From assembly GCA_013696965.1 (NCBI GenBank), contig JACCXN010000100.1, positions 1 through 49,640 on the forward strand: 49,640 nt of DNA, written 5' to 3'. The translations under genes were made by a program, and so were the position numbers. Each line of letters begins with the position of its first letter. The first letter of the stretch is position 1. Under the pieces are notes generated by a model, which saw only the letters and a program-made list of their open reading frames with translations, was not told where the DNA came from and did not search any database. This stretch comes from Bacteroidota bacterium (GTDB lineage: Bacteria; Bacteroidota; Bacteroidia; JACCXN01). This document shows, in pieces, positions 46,068 to 49,640 of the stretch.

Positions 46068-46649
46068 TTATGATTTATGACTGAATAAATAAAACAAGCC
46101 TAATTGAAATCCTCTGTTGGATGAATTTACACTGCTATTATTGTAAATATCACGCAATCCATGATTGTATCGTGCATCTATTCCGAAATTTGATTTAAAC
46201 ACATAACTCATACCTAAAGTTATACCAAAGTCAAGGAAGTTTATATTCTTGTTTTGATATACATTAATATCATTATGTTTTGTTTCTGAGTTAACAAGAA
46301 AACCTATTTGAGGTCCAGCGTGAAGCCTAAATCCGTCATTTATCATATATTGAAATAAAACAGGAACATTAACATAATTTAAGTTTAAAGTAGTAACTCT
46401 ATTGTTGAATGTATGTCTTGCACCCTGGTTAGAATAATAAACTTCCGGCTGCAGTCCAAAATGTTTACTCATATGGAAATGCCCAAGCAAGCCTGCATGG
46501 AAACCTACTTTGGAATCATGTCTTGTACCATTTCCGTATTTGATATTGTATAAATTTGCTCCTCCTTTAACCCCAAGGTTAAAATGCTGTGCACCTACAG
46601 TTCCAATCATTGTTATTGCAGTCAATGCTGCGATTAAATAATTTTTCAT
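46068..46649 (-). CDS. Outer-membrane beta-barrel protein (porin family, OMP_b-brl_2)
   Basis: A 193-residue protein with a signal peptide ending at VGAQ (about 21), then eight amphipathic strands typical of PF13568-type barrels: FNLGVKGGANLYNI, VGFHAGLLGHFHMS, FGLQPEVYYSNQGAR, LNYVNVPVLFQYMI and FRLHAGPQIGFLVNSE. It ends in GFQLGLFYLFSHKS. It is an outer-membrane protein of unknown role; many paralogues exist in this phylum. It forms a single gene with its own terminator. Confidence 0.85.
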   Translation of the reverse strand: MKNYLIAALTAITMIGTVGAQHFNLGVKGGANLYNIKYGNGTRHDSKVGFHAGLLGHFHMSKHFGLQPEVYYSNQGARHTFNNRVTTLNLNYVNVPVLFQYMINDGFRLHAGPQIGFLVNSETKHNDINVYQNKNINFLDFGITLGMSYVFKSNFGIDARYNHGLRDIYNNSSVNSSNRGFQLGLFYLFSHKS

Positions 46650-47119
46650 AATTTTTTGTGTTTGGTTAAGTTACTTGTCTTTAATTAATTTAAAGAGTCC
46701 TTTTTATTTAAGGCAAAGGTGAGGCTTGTTTCTTGTTTGCATGTTATACAATTTCAATTATAACTTGCACTATTCACACATTAAGGGTAGCAAAATAAAA
46801 GGAGTCAAATCCTTAAAAATTGGCTTTTAATTTGTTTTATTAGGAATAAAGTTTTGATTATTAAATAGACATGACAAAAAAATACACCTATAAATGCGTG
46901 GCTCTCACCTAATATAGAAGAAGTAATTGAAATATTTTTTAATTCCAAGTGCTAAAATTGGACTAGAGCAAGCCTTTGATATAGCAGATTTTGGGAAATT
47001 AATAGGCAGAAGGTAACTTATTACCTGGTATAAAAATAATTAGCGGGAGTGATTTTGTTTTGCCTGATCTTAAATTTAAATTAGTCAAGTTTCACTATCT
47101 ATAACATGTTGAATATTTT
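46650..47119. other. Gene-poor AT-rich stretch with possible coding remnant
   Basis: No intact gene is seen. A short open segment near 46945-47016 (plus strand) reads PSAKIGLEQAFDIADFGK before a stop and may be the relic of a lost gene, but I cannot name it. The left part should hold the promoter of the porin-like gene; CACCTTTG on the minus strand (one mismatch to TAnnTTTG) is the best candidate. Confidence 0.35.
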
Positions 47120-47386
47120 CTATGAGCGAATTAAAGCGAAAATTATCTTGAATTTCATATGTATATAATTTGTTTTTTTAAGGTCATATGGTATAGCCAT
47201 GTTATATTCATTAGCGTTTGTGAACGGTTCGTGCATGGCTATTTCATAGATAGATTTACCAACATCAGAGGGATGAAAATTAAATTGCTTCATTGCTGGA
47301 GGTGTGAATTTTCTTAACACTAAATTTGCATAAATAAATAATTGCGGAATTATAGTAATTAAAAAAATAATTTTCAAATTCTTCAT
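47120..47386 (-). CDS. Hypothetical exported protein, 88 residues
   Basis: The start is taken at ATG 47386 (MKNLKIIF), giving a signal-like N-terminus (IIFLITIIPQLFIYANLVL) and a short polar remainder with KFTPPAMKQFNFHPSDVGKS. I recognise no family. It lies in a degraded stretch beside a truncated gene, so it may be a fragment itself. The signal-like start and the plain amino-acid mix are the only support. Confidence 0.35.
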   Translation of the reverse strand: MKNLKIIFLITIIPQLFIYANLVLRKFTPPAMKQFNFHPSDVGKSIYEIAMHEPFTNANEYNMAIPYDLKKTNYIHMKFKIIFALIRS

Positions 47387-47450
47387 TAAGATCAATTAGA
47401 TTTTTAATGACTTCCTTAGAATGCATGATTATCATTTTTTTAAGTGAAAA

Positions 47451-47642
47451 TTAATTCAGATAATTCAATATTAAATAAAACAATCTCAAATAATACTTAA
47501 ACACTTTACTTAATAGTGAAGTATATACCCATTTTAATCCATCTATTTCAGGATGTTTTTTGCCAAATGCTTGGATTAATTCCAGTGTTTTTAAATCTAA
47601 AGGAATGGCAAGAAATAACCTTGTTTTCTTATCATTATTCAT
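47451..47642 (-). pseudogene. thpR: 5' remnant of an RNA 2',3'-cyclic phosphodiesterase (ThpR/LigT) gene
   Basis: The first 41 codons read KTRLFLAIPLDLKTLELI ... IDGLKWVYTS, which fits the start of ThpR/LigT proteins (RLFIAIPL ... WV.PENLHLTL). The expected HxTL catalytic motif and the rest of the roughly 180-residue protein are missing. After WVYTS the frame turns to an unrelated Leu/Tyr/Phe-rich tail of 22 residues and stops. It looks like a truncated gene whose 3' part was deleted. The family call rests on a short stretch. Confidence 0.5.
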
Positions 47643-47820
47643 CTTTTTTACAAAACATATTTTACGCCCTAGTTTATTTGAAAAAATTCACTTTCAATTT
47701 CATATATATTGAGGATAAATTGCTATTAATTGGGTATTTTAATTCTTGGAGGCATGGTAAAATACTTTATAAAATAAGGCAATTACATGTCAAATATAAC
47801 ATTGGCAAAATAATTTCATT

Positions 47821-48144
47821 TTGAAAAAGGAAATAAAAGTACCAATGATCTTTATTGAATTGCTAATAATATTGTTCATTGCTTTTATTGTTTCAGGGAT
47901 GTTTTATTACATATTTAAAAGCAAAAGTAATTGTCCAGGAAATGTTCTATTGTTTTTTGTTGTCATTTTTCTTGCATCAGTGGCAGAAAGGTTATGGATT
48001 ATACCCGTAGGCCCTGTTTTTTTTGGTTTAGCCTGGGTTCCAATTCTAATAGTGGGTGCCATATTCGCTTTTGTTTTATACGCTGCATCAATGAGTCCAG
48101 TAAACTATAAATCAGTTGAAAAAAAATACAGAAATAATGAATAA
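47821..48144 (+). CDS. Small integral membrane protein
   Basis: The 107-residue frame begins at TTG 47821 (KKEIKVPMIF), with an ATG available at residue 9. It has three predicted helices: about 10-32 (FIELLIILFIAFIVSGMFYYIF), 42-62 (VLLFFVVIFLASVAERLWIIPVG) and 65-88 (VFFGLAWVPILIVGAIFAFVLYAA), then a basic tail. I recognise no family. Its end overlaps the start of a 36-codon membrane ORF, which suggests translational coupling and supports both. Confidence 0.6.
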   Translation: MKKEIKVPMIFIELLIILFIAFIVSGMFYYIFKSKSNCPGNVLLFFVVIFLASVAERLWIIPVGPVFFGLAWVPILIVGAIFAFVLYAASMSPVNYKSVEKKYRNNE

Positions 48145-48247
48145 ACATGAAAAAACTTCATTGGCAATAAGTGGGTTTATTTGGATTTTGCTGGCAATTT
48201 TACTTGTTGCGGTAATAATTGGATATACTATGGATTGGATGCCATAA
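48137..48247 (+). CDS. 36-residue single-helix membrane ORF
   Basis: ATG 48137 overlaps the last codons of the 107-residue membrane protein by 8 bases. The product is MNKHEKTSLAISGF followed by a hydrophobic helix (IWILLAILLVAVIIGYTM) and DWMP, so it should be a one-helix membrane peptide. The tight overlap and clean helix are the evidence; I know no family for it. Confidence 0.5.
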   Translation: MNKHEKTSLAISGFIWILLAILLVAVIIGYTMDWMP

Positions 48248-48316
48248 AAAAACCTGATAAACTCAATATATCACTATTCAATTTAACATGAAACAAAATA
48301 TATTCATTAAATAATT

Positions 48317-49261
48317 ATGAAGGCAGTAGTGATCTATAAATTCGGTGGACCCGAAGTTTTGAAGGTAAGTGAGGTTGAATATCCAAAGTTGAGAAATGAT
48401 GGAATAATTATTAAAGTGTTGGCCAGTAGTGTAAATCCAATTGATTGCAAAATCCGGGAAGGATTTCACACTAAACAGGCATTGCTAAGGCCTTTGTTTA
48501 TGGGCTATGATATAGCCGGAGAGGTTATTGAAATAGGAAATGATGTAAAGAAAATTAAGGTTGGGGATTTTGTTTATGGTAACCTTGAGAGTGACTCCGC
48601 GGGAGCTTATTCCCATTTTGCACAAGTAAGGGAAAATGCAATTGCAAACAAACCTGACAATATTTCCTTTTTTGAAGCTGCTTCTATTCCATATGCTGGT
48701 TTAACTGCATTACAATCTTTGAGAGATTATGCAAATTTACAGGCAGGAGAAAAAATATTGATAAATGGAGCTTCAGGAGGAGTAGGAAGCTTTGCTGTTC
48801 AATTGGCTAAGGAAAAAGGAGCTAAAGTAACAGCGGTTTGCAATGCAAAGCACACAACAATGATGCAGGAATTAAACCCCGATTATTTTCTAGATTACAA
48901 CACTACTGATTTTACAAAACAGAAAGAAAAATACGATGTGATTTTCGATGTTAAGGGCAACAAGAACTTTGACAGCTGTTATCATTTGCTTAATAGCAAT
49001 GGTAGGTATGTTACTACTGAACCAACAAAGGGTGGGGGGATTTATAATTTGTTTTTAAAACTCACTCAGGGAAAAAGTGCAAAATATGTTAAAATGAAAA
49101 GCAATGCTGATGATCTTGATTTTTTGACCAAAATGGTTAAGTCAAATAAAATCATTGTTTTTGTAGATTCTGTATTTCCACTGGATGCCTTGCCACAGGC
49201 ACATTATTACCTTGAAAACAATCATCCTAATGGAAAAGTAGCAATTGATATTGGTCATTAA
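48317..49261 (+). CDS. Zinc-independent MDR oxidoreductase (quinone oxidoreductase-like)
   Basis: A 314-residue medium-chain dehydrogenase/reductase. The GroES-like part is MKAVVIYKFGGPEVLKV, SSVNPIDCKIREG and MGYDIAGEVIEIGNDV. The Rossmann part is INGASGGVGSFAVQLAKEKGAKV, the NADPH-type glycine motif, and DYNTTDF and DVIFDVKGN follow. The Cys/His ligands of the catalytic and structural zinc sites are absent, which places it with quinone oxidoreductase/enoyl reductase-type enzymes. The substrate is unknown. It is a single gene downstream of the two small membrane ORFs. Confidence 0.9.
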   Translation: MKAVVIYKFGGPEVLKVSEVEYPKLRNDGIIIKVLASSVNPIDCKIREGFHTKQALLRPLFMGYDIAGEVIEIGNDVKKIKVGDFVYGNLESDSAGAYSHFAQVRENAIANKPDNISFFEAASIPYAGLTALQSLRDYANLQAGEKILINGASGGVGSFAVQLAKEKGAKVTAVCNAKHTTMMQELNPDYFLDYNTTDFTKQKEKYDVIFDVKGNKNFDSCYHLLNSNGRYVTTEPTKGGGIYNLFLKLTQGKSAKYVKMKSNADDLDFLTKMVKSNKIIVFVDSVFPLDALPQAHYYLENNHPNGKVAIDIGH

Positions 49262-49303
49262 ACCGGTTTTGGAATCATCTCCAATGGAATAATAAATTAT
49301 TGC

Positions 49304-49513
49304 TTAGCACCTAGGAAATTTTTTCCTTGTCCAAGAAAAAGAATCAGCAATTTGAATTTTTATATGATAGCGTGTGATTTCGGAGAGACAGAATAGTCCA
49401 CAATCCTTTAGATAGAAGCATTTAACACCTTTTGTATAACTCTCAAAAACTGAGCAGCCAAACGTTTCGTGCTTTATCCTTTTTACCTCGCGCACAAAAT
49501 TTAAAATTGCCAT
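49304..49513 (-). CDS. Doubtful 69-codon ORF abutting the insertion sequence
   Basis: The frame starts at ATG 49513, only 7 bases from the probable left end of the insertion sequence. The product is Cys/Lys/Phe-rich with no recognised motif. It could be a gene fragment whose upstream region was displaced by the element, or chance. Codon makeup gives no clear support. Confidence 0.2.
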   Translation of the reverse strand: MAILNFVREVKRIKHETFGCSVFESYTKGVKCFYLKDCGLFCLSEITRYHIKIQIADSFSWTRKKFPRC

Positions 49514-49519
49514 CTGTCT

Positions 49520-49640
49520 TGTCCTGAAATAGGTTTACACTAAAAAAGTGTAAAATGGACAAAAAAATCATTCAAAAATCGAATAGACTTTTCAGCGAGT
49601 CGGAGAAACATGAAATTATAAAAGAGCTGTTTGCAAACCA
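49520..49640 (+). mobile_element. Left end of an insertion sequence (IS3-like), cut by the window
   Basis: TGTCCTGAAATAGGTTTACAC (from 49520) looks like the TG-starting terminal inverted repeat of IS3-family elements seen in Bacteroidota. It is followed by an 8-bp hairpin (49534-49541 and 49547-49554) directly before a transposase start codon. The other end lies outside the window, so the target duplication cannot be checked. Confidence 0.6.
49555..49640 (+). CDS. Transposase OrfA-like helix-turn-helix protein (5' part only)
   Basis: Only 28 codons are in the window: MDKKIIQKSNRLFSESEK, then HEIIKELFAN. This resembles the start of Bacteroidota IS3-type OrfA proteins (SESEKH.II.E at the first helix of the HTH). 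ATG 49555 follows directly on a hairpin (TTTACACT / AGTGTAAA) that could limit translation by hiding the start or could be part of the transposase binding site. The gene runs off the right edge. Confidence 0.55.
   Translation, partial: MDKKIIQKSNRLFSESEKHEIIKELFAN

Noticed and set aside
47516-47824. 102-codon plus-strand ORF
   Set aside because: It lies antisense to the thpR remnant and is Ile/Leu/Phe/Tyr-rich as expected from AT-rich spacer.

Overview
The window is low-GC chromosomal DNA of a free-living Bacteroidota bacterium. The evidence is a C-terminal fragment of a gliding-motility / type IX secretion (CHU_C) protein at the left edge, several outer-membrane beta-barrel proteins, a PorE-like TPR/propeller/OmpA protein, split transketolase and split 5'-nucleotidase genes, Bacteroidota-type arginine-pathway homologues, and several upstream sites matching the phylum's promoter pattern TAnnTTTG. 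No rRNA, tRNA or CRISPR was seen.

Layout. 1-985: end of a surface protein, then an intergenic block of nested inverted repeats with a perfect 19-bp hairpin. 986-8961: an SPFH/GYF protein with a zinc-ribbon membrane partner, an ATP-pyrophosphatase, and a dnaX-M16 protease pair. 9161-10269: ribosomal operon rpsF-rpsR-rplI. 10418-15792: a giant two-propeller/SpoIIE-phosphatase sensor, an ACP phosphodiesterase-like gene and a MacB-type permease. 15990-20866: aconitase and topoisomerase III. 20869-27925: mostly minus-strand genes (small lipoprotein, envelope proteins, class III aminotransferase, the two transketolase halves separated by a VWA protein) plus a plus-strand secreted Kazal-domain protein. 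28109-35893: ychF, PorE-like protein, meaB, split 5'-nucleotidase, thioesterase, yebC. 36443-40526: a four-gene arginine/proline-like cluster. 40614-49261: class A PBP, App1-type phosphatase, lipid kinase plus esterase, porin-like protein, a degraded stretch with a thpR remnant, small membrane proteins and an MDR oxidoreductase. 49520-49640: left end of an insertion sequence running off the window.

The main point of interest is the cluster at 36443-40526. It encodes full-length homologues of ArgG, ArgB and ArgE whose scaffolds are well conserved but whose catalytic or ligand residues are replaced: the ArgG P-loop is SGGISSC in place of SGGLDTS, the ArgB catalytic Lys is Ala, and the M20 metal ligands Asp and His are Asn and Tyr. 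The proC in the same cluster keeps its signature. argC, argF and argH are absent from the cluster. This looks like a repurposed pseudoenzyme version of the arginine operon, or an early stage of its loss.

A second item is dnaX, whose coding strand carries ten consecutive A's exactly at the end of the gamma-like region. A -1 shift there meets UGA at once, predicting a 374-residue gamma form. Functional statements rest on motifs read by eye and on recalled family knowledge; no database search was possible.
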